A DNA stretch of 64,000 nt from Poindextera sp041691315 (lineage in GTDB: Bacteria; Pseudomonadota; Alphaproteobacteria; Caulobacterales; Caulobacteraceae). Of this stretch, positions 25,442-33,986 are shown in pieces. The stretch covers positions 1 through 64,000 of the forward strand of contig JBEPUW010000008.1 of NCBI GenBank assembly GCA_041691315.1, read 5' to 3'. The translations under genes and the position numbers were made by a program. The notes under the pieces are model-generated. The model was not told the origin of the DNA, did no database searches, and saw nothing but the letters and a program-made list of their open reading frames with translations. Each line of letters begins with the position of its first letter. The first letter of the stretch is position 1.

Positions 25442-26833
25442 TCAACGCCCCGCGCGTGACTGCCGCCACGGCGGCGTGCCCTGAAGACGCACCTTCAGCA
25501 CCCTTGTCCGCGGGGCGTGATCGTCCTTCGGCAAGACCCCGTTTTCGCCGACCCTGCCCTGTTCGCTGTTGGCGATGTAGTAGAGCCAGTCATCCACAAC
25601 GACGCCCTCGGTCGGAGAGGACATCCTAGGATCGGCCCGTTCGATGACCCGCTGACCTGTTATGGTCCGGCCGTTTTTCGACAACGAAAAGATCACGACG
25701 CGATTGGGATTGACGTCGCTTTGCACGCCAACCAGCGCCCTTCGACGATAGTACAATCCGTCAATCCCGACGGTCGATATCCCGTTGCCGTGGGAGACTG
25801 GACGGATGCGTCCGTTCCGCGTGTCAACCCTCCAGAGCCCTCGCGCGTCGGCGACATAAAGCCAGCGTCCGCTGGGATCGGCGGCGATGCCGTTGGGGTA
25901 GACGAAGGCATCGGCCGAGGTCAGCGGGGTCAGTCCGTCTTGTTCAGCGGCGAACCTATAGACGCGGCCTTCGCGACTGTCGGTGATGTAGACGGCGCCC
26001 GAGGGGGTCAAGACGAGGTCGTTGAAGAGATGAACACGGGCGCGATCTCCCCATAGGCTTCCGACGAGCCTGCCGTTTGAGAGGTCGTAGATGAATAGCG
26101 CCGAGCGTCCGACATCGGTGGCCTTGAACTCGTCCAGCTTGTCGTCGTCGGCGCCCGTACAGACCAGGAGCCAATGACGCACCGGATCAACCTTCAGTCC
26201 CAGAACTTGAAGAAGGCCGTTATCCCCCGCGCCAACGAAGTCATTGAATGCCCCGTCAGGACCGCGAACGACGATCTTTCTCAGATAGGTGCTGCTGATG
26301 AAGAAGCGTCCCGAGGGCTGATCGAATGCGAGGCCTTCGGGAATCGTGCGCGAATCCGGAAGCGTAAAGGCGACCTCCGCCGGCTGCAGGACCGAACTGC
26401 CCGATCGAGCGTCCTCATTCAGCTTGCGAAAGCCGTGCCGGCCGTTGAGCTTCGCGAACGCGGCATCCTGGATCACGATCCCGCCGAAGCCCTCGTCGGC
26501 AATTCGGCGGTAGGTGCGCAGCGCTTCGGCCGGTCGATGGAATAGAACAAGACTCCGGGCGAGCCCAAGTTGCAGGAGCGGATGATTGGGCGCCTGCTCC
26601 AATAACGCCTGATAGCCGCGCGCGGCCGCGGCGCCATTTCCGTTGGACAGAGCCGCTCGCGCGGCGTCGACTGATGACTGAAAGCGCTCGAAGCTCCCCT
26701 CTCGGGATACCGAGTTCGCTCCTGCTGGTATGGAGCCAGCCGCAGCCCCAAGGTCGGGCGCTGCATCGACGTTCCCAAGGCAGACCGCCGACAGGATGAA
26801 ACACCCGAGGGCTGCGATTTTGAGCAGGTTCAC
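25442..26833 (-). CDS. Secreted TPR plus SMP-30/NHL-type beta-propeller protein
   Basis: 463 aa. A signal peptide (LLKIAALGCFILSAVCLGNVDA) is followed by a short TPR-like helical region (about 55-125, ARGYQALLEQAPNHPLLQLGLARSLV). A propeller then follows with SMP-30/gluconolactonase-like blades: IPEGLAFDQPSGRFFISSTY, FNDLVLTPSGAVYITDS and YPNGIAADPSGRWLYVAD. It is periplasmic or outer-membrane associated, probably a lactonase or a ligand-binding scaffold. It is monocistronic. Confidence 0.75.
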   Translation of the reverse strand: MNLLKIAALGCFILSAVCLGNVDAAPDLGAAAGSIPAGANSVSREGSFERFQSSVDAARAALSNGNGAAAARGYQALLEQAPNHPLLQLGLARSLVLFHRPAEALRTYRRIADEGFGGIVIQDAAFAKLNGRHGFRKLNEDARSGSSVLQPAEVAFTLPDSRTIPEGLAFDQPSGRFFISSTYLRKIVVRGPDGAFNDFVGAGDNGLLQVLGLKVDPVRHWLLVCTGADDDKLDEFKATDVGRSALFIYDLSNGRLVGSLWGDRARVHLFNDLVLTPSGAVYITDSREGRVYRFAAEQDGLTPLTSADAFVYPNGIAADPSGRWLYVADARGLWRVDTRNGRIRPVSHGNGISTVGIDGLYYRRRALVGVQSDVNPNRVVIFSLSKNGRTITGQRVIERADPRMSSPTEGVVVDDWLYYIANSEQGRVGENGVLPKDDHAPRTRVLKVRLQGTPPWRQSRAGR

Positions 26834-26921
26834 GGGCGGTCCTTGCTAGGGTTCGAAAGTATCGGACTCCCGTTCTTAAACGCCGTGGTCGGGTATGCCA
26901 CCAAGCACCCTAAGATCCCCA

Positions 26922-27506
26922 TCAGCGTCGGATCCAGCCGTCTTCGACGCCGACGAGCTTGGCGCCGCGTCCGACCAGCTTGCGAACCGCTCCGGCCCGC
27001 GCCCGTTCGCTGCGGGCGCCGATCCCATCGCCCAGCAGATTGATGTCAAAGCCTAGCGCCATGGCGGCCCTACAAGTCGCGAGAACGCAGCCGTCGGCAT
27101 AGACGCCGCCGACCACCAGGCGATTGACGCCTCGCTCGGCAAGCAGGCGCCGGAGAAGCGGATTGCCAAATGCGTTCGGCGTCTTCTTCTGGACGTGCAG
27201 AGCCTGCGGAACGACGACGATGCGAGGGTCGAGTTCCGCCCCTGGCGAGCCCCGGAGCGCCGCGAAGTTGCGCGTCAGATTGAGCGGATCGACACGGCTG
27301 AAAGCGTTGGCGAGATAGATGATCGTCATGCCCGATCGGGCGGCCCGGCTTAGAGCCGCGTTCATCGTCGCGATGAGGCAGCCGGTCTGGGCCTGCTCGA
27401 TTGGCAACCGGCCATTCGATTGCAGGAAATCACGCTGAAGGTCCATCGCCAGCAGCGCCGTCTCTCCGGAGAATCCGGTCGCGGCCATCCGTATGTTGTC
27501 ACTCAA
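26922..27506 (-). CDS. Isochorismatase-family cysteine hydrolase
   Basis: 194 aa. The catalytic triad is visible: D22 in AMDLQRDF, the lysine at 107/108 in VQKKTPNAF and C140 in GVYADGCVLAT (family form GxxTDxCV, here with A for T). The family hydrolyses amides or vinyl ethers such as nicotinamide or isochorismate. It starts in the stop of the upstream ABM gene (4-base overlap), so the two are coupled. Confidence 0.9.
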   Translation of the reverse strand: MSDNIRMAATGFSGETALLAMDLQRDFLQSNGRLPIEQAQTGCLIATMNAALSRAARSGMTIIYLANAFSRVDPLNLTRNFAALRGSPGAELDPRIVVVPQALHVQKKTPNAFGNPLLRRLLAERGVNRLVVGGVYADGCVLATCRAAMALGFDINLLGDGIGARSERARAGAVRKLVGRGAKLVGVEDGWIRR

Positions 27507-27859
27507 ACGACTGCTCCTCCCGCCCGTCGGGAGGGGAGGGGGTTCTCAAGCCGCCACAGCGTGGCGTAGTTCCTGATCGGGCGTTCGAATTGGGCACCGA
27601 GCTCGAAGAACGGTTTGGCCAGGTCGAGCTTGGGCTGGAACCGGCTCATCTGTTGCGCGTCTTCGAGCGAATCCCAGATGCTAACGTTGGTCACGGAGGT
27701 CGTCGCCTCGTCTGCCCCTGCAAAGTAGAGCTGGCAGCCCTTCATCCCCTTGATCCCCGGAACCAATGCCGACTCGGACTCGGCCAGCAATTGAGCGAAG
27801 TGTGCGAACTGCGCGGGTTCCACGCGCATCACTGAAACCCGGATGATGGGCGAGGACAT
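27503..27859 (-). CDS. ABM-like (antibiotic biosynthesis monooxygenase fold) protein
   Basis: 118 aa. The ferredoxin-like pattern VSVMRVEPAQFAHFAQLL, LVPGIKGMKGCQLYFAG and TSVTNVSIWDSLEDAQQM fits ABM / dimeric alpha-beta barrel proteins, which are often small oxygenases or quinone-handling enzymes. It overlaps the isochorismatase gene by 4 bases. The first 17 codons and the upstream region recur as a fragment at 6990-7155. Confidence 0.75.
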   Translation of the reverse strand: MSSPIIRVSVMRVEPAQFAHFAQLLAESESALVPGIKGMKGCQLYFAGADEATTSVTNVSIWDSLEDAQQMSRFQPKLDLAKPFFELGAQFERPIRNYATLWRLENPLPSRRAGGAVV

Positions 27860-27980
27860 CAGTCACCTCCGTTCGGCGTCGGCGGTGACACGCCTGGCCA
27901 GAGCTAGCCAGGGTCGAGGGACGAGCGGATGAGTCGGGGGGTTAATTGGCCTCAAGGCCGGTCGTCCGTCGGGCCTTGTC
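27826..27980. repeat. Copy of the segment at 7007-7155
   Basis: This is the intact-side copy of the duplicated promoter and first codons described at 7007-7155. The rest of the gap to 28177 contains no gene that I can support. Confidence 0.6.
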
Positions 27981-28172
27981 GCGGCATTGGCCTAGGCGGC
28001 GCCATGCGCGGCCGGCGTTTCCGGATGACCGCGTCATCTCTTCACGCATATGGCTCGCCGTCGTTGGCCGTAGGACCAACTCCATTGGCGTCGCGGATCG
28101 CCGGCATAGGAAGACCTTTGCTTCGCAGATCGCACCGAGCGGTTTACAGGGCCGCCACGCCTGTCTATCGTG

Positions 28173-28191
28173 AATGAATGGATCATTCATT
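28173..28191. promoter_or_regulatory. Perfect inverted repeat over a start codon
   Basis: AATGAATG-GAT-CATTCATT has 8-bp perfect arms with a 3-base spacer and includes the ATG (28178) of the PQQ dehydrogenase gene. Its size suits a TetR-type operator, and a TetR gene ends the same cluster. Binding here would block transcription or translation initiation. Confidence 0.45.
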
Positions 28192-30118
28192 TCTGCGGCT
28201 TGCTCCACTCTCATTGCTTGCTCTTCTCGGGGCGTGCTCGCCAGCGGGACCGACCGTGCGCTCGCTTCCTGAAGCCGACAAGGATTGGGCCTACTACGGG
28301 TCCGACGAGGGTGGTCAGCGCTTCTCGGCGGCGCGACAGGTCACGCCTCAAAACGTCCGTGCGCTGAGCGTCGCCTGGACGTTTTCGACCGGCGATCTGG
28401 CCTCCAAGGGCGAGGCCGCCAAGCGCGCCGCCTTCGAGGACACGCCGATTATGGCTGGTGGGCGGCTCTACGTCGCCTCCCCCTTCAACGAAGTGTCCGC
28501 CCTCGACCCGGCAAACGGCAAGGCGCTGTGGCGCTTCGATCCGAAGATCGACACCAAGGTCCGCTACGGCGAGGGCTTCACGGCCCGCGGCGTCGCCTAC
28601 TGGCGCGATCCGGCGGCGGCCGCCCGCGCGCCCTGCGCTGAACGGATCTTCCTCACCACCAATGATCGCCGCCTGATCGCGCTGGACGCGGCCACGGGCC
28701 GGACCTGTGCGGGGTTTGGAGCCGGGGGCCAGGTCGATGTGGCCGCCGGCGTCGTCCTGCAGAAGCCCGGTGAGATGCAGATCACCTCGCCGCCGGTGGT
28801 GGCGCGCGGTGTGGTCGTGGTGGGTTCCGGCGTCGCCGACAACCAGCGGGTCAAGGAGGTCTCGGGCGCTGTGCGGGCTTTCGACGCGGTCACCGGCAAG
28901 CCGCGCTGGAGCTTCGACCCGCTGGCGTTAGCCAATCCCCCCATTGTCGCCGGCGCCGCCAACGTCTGGGCGCCGATGTCCACCGACAGCGCCCGCGGCC
29001 TGGTCTTCCTGCCCACCACCAGTCCCAGCCCGGACTACTGGGGCGGCTTGCGCAAAGGCGACGACGGCGACGCGGACTCCGTGGTCGCGCTCAATATCGA
29101 AACCGGCCAGAAGGTCTGGGCTTTCAAGACGGTCCACCATGACGTCTGGGACTACGATAATCCCGCCCAGCCGACGCTCGCCATGGTCGCCTGGCAAGGC
29201 GTGATGCAGCCCGCCGTCTTGCAGCCAACCAAGCAGGGCCTGCTCTTCACCGTCAATCGCGACACCGGCAAGCCGGTGATTCCGGTGGAAGAGCGGCCCG
29301 TCCCGCAAGGCGCAGCGCCCGGCGAGGCGCTCTCACCGACTCAGCCCTTCCCCACTGCGCCGCGCCCACTTGCGCCGAGCGCCATCAAGCCCGAGGACGC
29401 CTATGGCCTGACCCCCTGGGACCGGGCCGAGTGCCGCCGCAAGATCGCCGGCGCTCGCCACGAGGGTTTGTTCACGCCACCCTCGCTTCAGGGGACGATC
29501 GAGTATCCGTTCAGCGGCGGCGGATCGAACTGGGGCGGACTGGCCTTCGATCCGACCCGGCAGGTGGCCTTTGTGAACACCTCCAGCGCCATGCATCTGG
29601 TCACCTTGATCCCCCAGGCAAGGCTCAAGGCGGCCTGGGCGGCGGAGCCCGACATGGAGATTTCGTCCAACGAGGGCGCCCCGTTCGGCGTGCGCCGCGA
29701 GCTGCTGCGCTCCAAGCTCGGCCTTCCCTGCAACCCGCCGCCCTGGGGGATGCTGCACGCCATCGATATGCGCACGGGCAGGATCCTCTGGGAGGTCCCG
29801 TTCGGGACCACACGCGACCTGGCGCCGGGCAGCCAGTGGCTGCTGCGCGGGTCTGGCGCGCCCAATTTCGGCGGCCCGATGGTCACCGGCTCGGGCCTGC
29901 TGTTCATCGGCGCGGCGCTCGACAACTACCTGCGCGCCTACAACAGCGGCACCGGCCAGGAGTTGTGGCGCGGTCGTCTTCCGGCCGGCGGCCAGGCCAC
30001 CCCGATGACCTATGTCTGGAAGGGCCGGCAATATGTAGTGATCGCCGCAGGCGGTCACGCCAAGTCCGGCACGAAACGCGGCGACCAGATCATTGCTTTC
30101 GCCCTGCCCGCTGGCTGA
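28178..30118 (+). CDS. PQQ-dependent dehydrogenase, lipoprotein (glucose/quinate dehydrogenase type)
   Basis: 646 aa. A lipoprotein leader has lipobox LLGAC with C20 as the lipidated residue. An eight-bladed quinoprotein propeller then follows with WAYYGSDEGGQRFS, DTPIMAGGRLYVASP, VHHDVWDYDNPAQPTL and GAPNFGGPMVTGSGLLFIGAALDNYLRA. It resembles the catalytic part of membrane glucose dehydrogenase but lacks the five N-terminal helices, so a lipid anchor replaces them. It would oxidise sugars or alcohols in the periplasm and pass electrons to ubiquinone. It heads a cluster with an acyltransferase, a SnoaL-like protein and a TetR regulator. Confidence 0.92.
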   Translation: MDHSFLRLAPLSLLALLGACSPAGPTVRSLPEADKDWAYYGSDEGGQRFSAARQVTPQNVRALSVAWTFSTGDLASKGEAAKRAAFEDTPIMAGGRLYVASPFNEVSALDPANGKALWRFDPKIDTKVRYGEGFTARGVAYWRDPAAAARAPCAERIFLTTNDRRLIALDAATGRTCAGFGAGGQVDVAAGVVLQKPGEMQITSPPVVARGVVVVGSGVADNQRVKEVSGAVRAFDAVTGKPRWSFDPLALANPPIVAGAANVWAPMSTDSARGLVFLPTTSPSPDYWGGLRKGDDGDADSVVALNIETGQKVWAFKTVHHDVWDYDNPAQPTLAMVAWQGVMQPAVLQPTKQGLLFTVNRDTGKPVIPVEERPVPQGAAPGEALSPTQPFPTAPRPLAPSAIKPEDAYGLTPWDRAECRRKIAGARHEGLFTPPSLQGTIEYPFSGGGSNWGGLAFDPTRQVAFVNTSSAMHLVTLIPQARLKAAWAAEPDMEISSNEGAPFGVRRELLRSKLGLPCNPPPWGMLHAIDMRTGRILWEVPFGTTRDLAPGSQWLLRGSGAPNFGGPMVTGSGLLFIGAALDNYLRAYNSGTGQELWRGRLPAGGQATPMTYVWKGRQYVVIAAGGHAKSGTKRGDQIIAFALPAG

Positions 30119-30148
30119 CACACCCGCTTCCCACTTGGGGATTCCGCG

Positions 30149-31372
30149 ATGACAACCGTCCCTCTCCCGGCCAATCGCGCCCAGACGTCCTGGGCGGCGG
30201 CGCAACCGGCCGGCCCGGCCGAGGCGAGCGAACGCGGCAACGCGGCCCCGGCCCGCCTGCTGTTCATCGACAACGCGCGCTGGCTGATGATCCTGCTGGT
30301 GCTGAGCATGCACGCGGCCGACACCTACAGTCCGTTCGGCAACTGGTACTATGTGGAACGTCCCGAGGCGGGGCCGGCGACGCAGCTCTTCTTCCTCACC
30401 TACCAGACGTTCCTGCAGGGCTTCTTCATGGCCCTGCTGTTCTTCGTGGCGGGTTATTTCACGCCGCGGTCCTTCGACGCGAAGGGGCTGGGCGCGTTCC
30501 TCAAAGGCCGTCTCGTCCGGCTGGGCCTGCCGACGCTGCTCTATGTGGCGGTCATCGGACCGGTCACCGAGTTCTACATTGCCCATTCCTGGCACACGTC
30601 GCACAGCTTCGCCCACGAGATGGGCCTTTACGTCGTCCGCGCGCGCTTCCTGTCCGGAACCGGGCCGATGTGGTTCTGCGCGGCGCTGCTGATGATCACC
30701 TTCGGCTACGTGGCTTGGCGGCAGGTACGGCCGGCCCCGCCGCAGACCCGCCCGATCACGATCGGGGCGCGGGGTGTCGTCCTGACGGTGGCGGGCCTGT
30801 GGCTCGCCACCTTCGCCGTTCGGGTGGCCGTTCCACAGGGCGTTACCGTCTTCAACATGCACCCGGGCGACTTTCCTGCTTATGTGACGATGTTCGGCCT
30901 GGGCGTGCGCCTGGGACGGGGAAATGCCCTCGCGCAGGTCTCGAACCGGTTCGCTGGCGTCACGGCCGCCGTCTGCGTCGGCCTGGCGGCGCTGATGTGG
31001 CCGGCGATGCTGGTGGCCGGGCGCACGCTGCCGGGCGGCGTCGCGGCGTTCGACGGCGGATGGCATGGGCAGAGCGCCGTCCGGTGCCTGTGGGAAGCGC
31101 TGGTCTGCATCGGCATGAGCTTCGGCGTCTTAGGCCTCTGCCGCAGATTCTTGCCCGCTCAGGGTCGAGTGGCCAAGTTCATGTCGGACCAGGCCTTCGC
31201 GGTCTATGTCGTCCATCCCCCGGTTTTGATCGGGATCGCGCTGCTGATCGCGCCCGCCCCGCTCGCGCCTTTCCCGAAATTCCTGCTGCTCTGGACCCTC
31301 AGCCTCGTCGCCTGTTTCGGCCTCGCCGCGCCGCTAGCCAGGCGCGTTCCGCTGGTGGGGCAAATCCTGTGA
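30149..31372 (+). CDS. Acyltransferase 3 family membrane protein (MdoC-like)
   Basis: 407 aa with about ten hydrophobic helices. The N-terminal LLFIDNARWLMILLVLSMHAADTYSP carries the family's conserved N-x-R-x(n)-H signature. It is an integral membrane O-acyltransferase acting on glycans or lipids. It follows the dehydrogenase gene by 30 bases in the same direction. Confidence 0.88.
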   Translation: MTTVPLPANRAQTSWAAAQPAGPAEASERGNAAPARLLFIDNARWLMILLVLSMHAADTYSPFGNWYYVERPEAGPATQLFFLTYQTFLQGFFMALLFFVAGYFTPRSFDAKGLGAFLKGRLVRLGLPTLLYVAVIGPVTEFYIAHSWHTSHSFAHEMGLYVVRARFLSGTGPMWFCAALLMITFGYVAWRQVRPAPPQTRPITIGARGVVLTVAGLWLATFAVRVAVPQGVTVFNMHPGDFPAYVTMFGLGVRLGRGNALAQVSNRFAGVTAAVCVGLAALMWPAMLVAGRTLPGGVAAFDGGWHGQSAVRCLWEALVCIGMSFGVLGLCRRFLPAQGRVAKFMSDQAFAVYVVHPPVLIGIALLIAPAPLAPFPKFLLLWTLSLVACFGLAAPLARRVPLVGQIL

Positions 31373-31433
31373 TTTGGGACCGGCGCCTTAGGCGGGCGCC
31401 GCCATCGATGACGACTTCAAAGGGAGAACAGCT

Positions 31434-31940
31434 ATGACACCTGGACTACATCTGACGCTTCGCAGCGCGTCGATCGCTTTCGCTTTCGCCATCGCGGCGC
31501 CCTCCTGGGCGTCCGCCGCGCCGACAAGGGCCGTCCCCGACGTGCGGGTCGCCGCTCAGGCCTTCCTGACGGCCTACGCGAAAGGCGACCGGGCGCAGGT
31601 CATGTCAGTGCTCACCGCCGGGCCGATCCATGTCTACGGTGGCGATGTCGCGGAGGCCGCGTCGGATCGAGAAGGCGTCGCCCGGATCTTCGACGGCGAC
31701 CAGAAGCTGTGGGGTGGCGGCGCGTCCTTCGGCGCCATGACCAACGTCTCGACCGAGCGGTCCGGCGGCCTCGCGACGATCTTCTTCGACGACACCTTCC
31801 ACCTGGGCGATCGCACGTTCCCCATCCGGTTCGCGATGGTCTGGCGCCTCGAAAGGGGCGCGTGGAAGCTGGCGCAGAGCAGCAACGTCGTCCCGACCGT
31901 CGGCCAGAGCGCCGCGCAGCTGCTGAGCGCGCCCAGGTGA
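31434..31940 (+). CDS. Secreted SnoaL-like (NTF2-fold) protein
   Basis: 168 aa. A signal peptide (RSASIAFAFAIAAPSWASA) is followed by an NTF2-like domain: VRVAAQAFLTAYAKGDRAQVM, ATIFFDDTFHLGDRTFPIRFAMVW and RGAWKLAQSS. GGAG lies upstream. It is the third gene of the dehydrogenase cluster, and its stop overlaps a GTG that can start the TetR gene. Biochemical role unknown. Confidence 0.8.
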   Translation: MTPGLHLTLRSASIAFAFAIAAPSWASAAPTRAVPDVRVAAQAFLTAYAKGDRAQVMSVLTAGPIHVYGGDVAEAASDREGVARIFDGDQKLWGGGASFGAMTNVSTERSGGLATIFFDDTFHLGDRTFPIRFAMVWRLERGAWKLAQSSNVVPTVGQSAAQLLSAPR

Positions 31941-32755
31941 CGACGAAGCGCGCAGTCGCTGCCTCAGAGCCCGCGTCAGTTCGACGGTCGCGAGGTGACG
32001 TCGTAGATTCAAAGGCTCGGAACCGGACACATAACCCCTTGATTGCCTTCCCTGACCCCAAGCGGCTCGCGAACGCCGATCGGATCGAACAGATCGCCAC
32101 GGCGGCTTTGGCGTGCTTCTCAACAGCGGGCTATCGCCTGACCCAGGTGGTCCATGTCACCGAGCGCCTGGGCGTCTCCGCCGGCTCGATCTATCGCTAC
32201 GTCGAAAGCAAGGAGGCGCTGTTCCACATCGCTGCGCTCCAGGCGGTCGGTCGGCCACCCGACGACTTCGAGCTTCCGATCAAGGTCTCCGGGCTCGAGC
32301 AGACGGTGGCGGTGCTGCGCGACGTCGTCGCTGAGGATCGGGCCTGGCCGATCCTCGAGGCCGCGGTATCCGCACCCTCGCCGGTCGACCTTAAGGGCGA
32401 GGCCCGCGCCATCGCGGCGGAGCTGTACGCCGCCGTGACGGCGCGCGCGCCGTTGATCCTGCTGCTCGATCGCTGTTCGCATGAGCTTCCGGAACTGGCG
32501 GAAATCTTCGACGTGCAAATCCGCAACCGCTACCTGGACGATCTGGTGACCTGGGTGCTGCGCCGGCGCCTGCTCGATCCGGGCGGCAGGGAGGAGGCTG
32601 CGGCCGTGGCGCGGGGCGTGATGGAGGCGGTAACCTGGCTGGCGCGCAATCGGCCCCGCGACCGCACCGCGACCACGATTACCGACAGCCAGGCGCAGGC
32701 CGCGGCGGTGCGGATTTTCGCCAATGCGTTCGACTACGATGCGCCGGCTGGTTAG
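31937..32755 (+). CDS. TetR/AcrR-family regulator
   Basis: The HTH region is RIEQIATAALACFSTAGYRLTQ followed by VTERLGVSAGSIYRYVESKEALF. It continues into an all-helical ligand-binding domain. The start is uncertain. A GTG at 31937 overlaps the upstream stop (GTGA) and gives 272 aa with a long basic lead. A TTG at 32039 gives 238 aa, the more usual family length. It probably represses the cluster that begins at 28178. Confidence 0.85.
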   Translation: MTTKRAVAASEPASVRRSRGDVVDSKARNRTHNPLIAFPDPKRLANADRIEQIATAALACFSTAGYRLTQVVHVTERLGVSAGSIYRYVESKEALFHIAALQAVGRPPDDFELPIKVSGLEQTVAVLRDVVAEDRAWPILEAAVSAPSPVDLKGEARAIAAELYAAVTARAPLILLLDRCSHELPELAEIFDVQIRNRYLDDLVTWVLRRRLLDPGGREEAAAVARGVMEAVTWLARNRPRDRTATTITDSQAQAAAVRIFANAFDYDAPAG

Positions 32756-32891
32756 CCGCCACGCTCCGGGGGCGCGCACGTCGAGGCCTCTGGGTCGCGG
32801 GGACCGTGGCGCGGCCTGGTCCGGCGGCGCAGTGTCTCCTCGCCACGCGGCGCGCGACGGCCCGCGCTCAACCCGAAAAAGGTGACACCAG

Positions 32892-33440
32892 ATGAAACGA
32901 GTGCCTTGGATCCCCGTCGCCGCGGCCGTGGTGTTTGGCGCCGCGACTGCCGCCGCGAGCCCGCCTCCCTCGCCCGACCGCCTCTCCCCGATCTCGGCCT
33001 ATGCGGGCACGTGGCGCGCCGAGATCCAGCAACTGGACACCGATTTCAGCAAGGCCGGTCGTTCCGGCAACGTGATCCACAACGATTGTTGGCGCGCGAC
33101 GCTGTTCTATGCCTGCGCCCAGACCGTGAACGGCGTTCCTGGCGCGCTGGTGGTCTACACATGGGACGACAAGGACAAGGTCTACGCGACCTACGCCGTT
33201 CCTTCCGACGGTGGCCAAGCCAGCAAGGGCAAGCTCGTCATCGAGGGCGACACCTGGTTCTTTCCTTGGGACCAGCCGGACAAGGCCGGCCCGACCCTGC
33301 ATTTCCGCGTCGTCAATCATTTCGTCGACCGCGACAACATCGAGTTCCGGCAGGAGTTTTCTCGCGACGGCATCGCCTGGACCGTGATCCAGCGGGGACT
33401 CGAAAGGCGCCAGGGGCCTACACCGGCCGCCGGGACTTGA
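32892..33440 (+). CDS. Secreted protein of unknown function
   Basis: 182 aa. A signal peptide (VPWIPVAAAVVFGAATAAA) precedes a beta-rich domain with the blocks AYAGTWRAEIQQLDT, NDCWRATLFYACAQTVNG and GDTWFFPWD. It resembles lipocalin-like DUF1579-type proteins in layout but no family is certain. It lies 136 bases after the TetR gene on the same strand. Confidence 0.65.
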   Translation: MKRVPWIPVAAAVVFGAATAAASPPPSPDRLSPISAYAGTWRAEIQQLDTDFSKAGRSGNVIHNDCWRATLFYACAQTVNGVPGALVVYTWDDKDKVYATYAVPSDGGQASKGKLVIEGDTWFFPWDQPDKAGPTLHFRVVNHFVDRDNIEFRQEFSRDGIAWTVIQRGLERRQGPTPAAGT

Positions 33441-33488
33441 GCGTTCAGGCCCAACGACTGCTCCCGCAGCGCTGCTGACTTGGTCTAC

Positions 33489-33917
33489 TCACCCCGGGCG
33501 CCGCCAAGTCTGTGCCTGGCAGATGAACAGCACGCAGCCGTCGAGCTTGAGGCTGCCGTCCGGGTTCAGGCGTATCTTGGAATCGTAGGTCTTGCCGGTG
33601 TCGGGATCATAGATCTTGCCGCCCGTCCAGCGACCGCTCTCGACGCGGTGGAAGTCGCGGATGAACGGGAGACCGGCGAGTGTTCGCCCCCTGAGATTGG
33701 GGTCCGGATTGGCGGTGTCGCGCTTCGGCTGGCCAGATTTGTCGCGGGGAGTCTTCAACCAAACGATGGCGCCGCATAGTTTTTCCGGCTGGCCGGCGCA
33801 GGGCGCGATCCGGACTTTCGTGGCGCTGGCCGTCATCCAATCACCCTCCACCGGATCGGCCGCCATTGCGGGGCCGGCGGTGAGAGCGGCGATGACGGCA
33901 GAGATAAGCAGGCGCAT
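33489..33917 (-). CDS. DUF2147 family secreted protein
   Basis: 142 aa. A signal peptide (LLISAVIAALTAGPAMA) is followed by VEGDWMTASATKVRIAPCAGQPEKLCGAIVWLKTPRDK and GKIYDPDTGKTYDSKIRLNPDGSLKLDGC, the DUF2147 signature. These are small periplasmic lipocalin-like proteins of unknown role. It is convergent with the preceding gene. Confidence 0.92.
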   Translation of the reverse strand: MRLLISAVIAALTAGPAMAADPVEGDWMTASATKVRIAPCAGQPEKLCGAIVWLKTPRDKSGQPKRDTANPDPNLRGRTLAGLPFIRDFHRVESGRWTGGKIYDPDTGKTYDSKIRLNPDGSLKLDGCVLFICQAQTWRRPG

Positions 33918-33986
33918 ATGGAAACTCCTCCTGGACGATTCTCGTGGGTAAGGCCGGTCGTCGAGACCTCGATTGTGATTGCGGGC

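Noticed and set aside
24610..25629. 339-codon plus-strand frame over the SnoaL-like gene
   Set aside because: The minus-strand protein has a signal peptide and family motifs; this translation has none.
26843..26870. gggttcgaaa-like text suggesting a tRNA T-loop
   Set aside because: No acceptor or anticodon stems could be folded around it.
29333..31066. 577-codon minus-strand frame opposite the dehydrogenase and acyltransferase
   Set aside because: Antisense of two well-supported genes; low-complexity translation with no domain.
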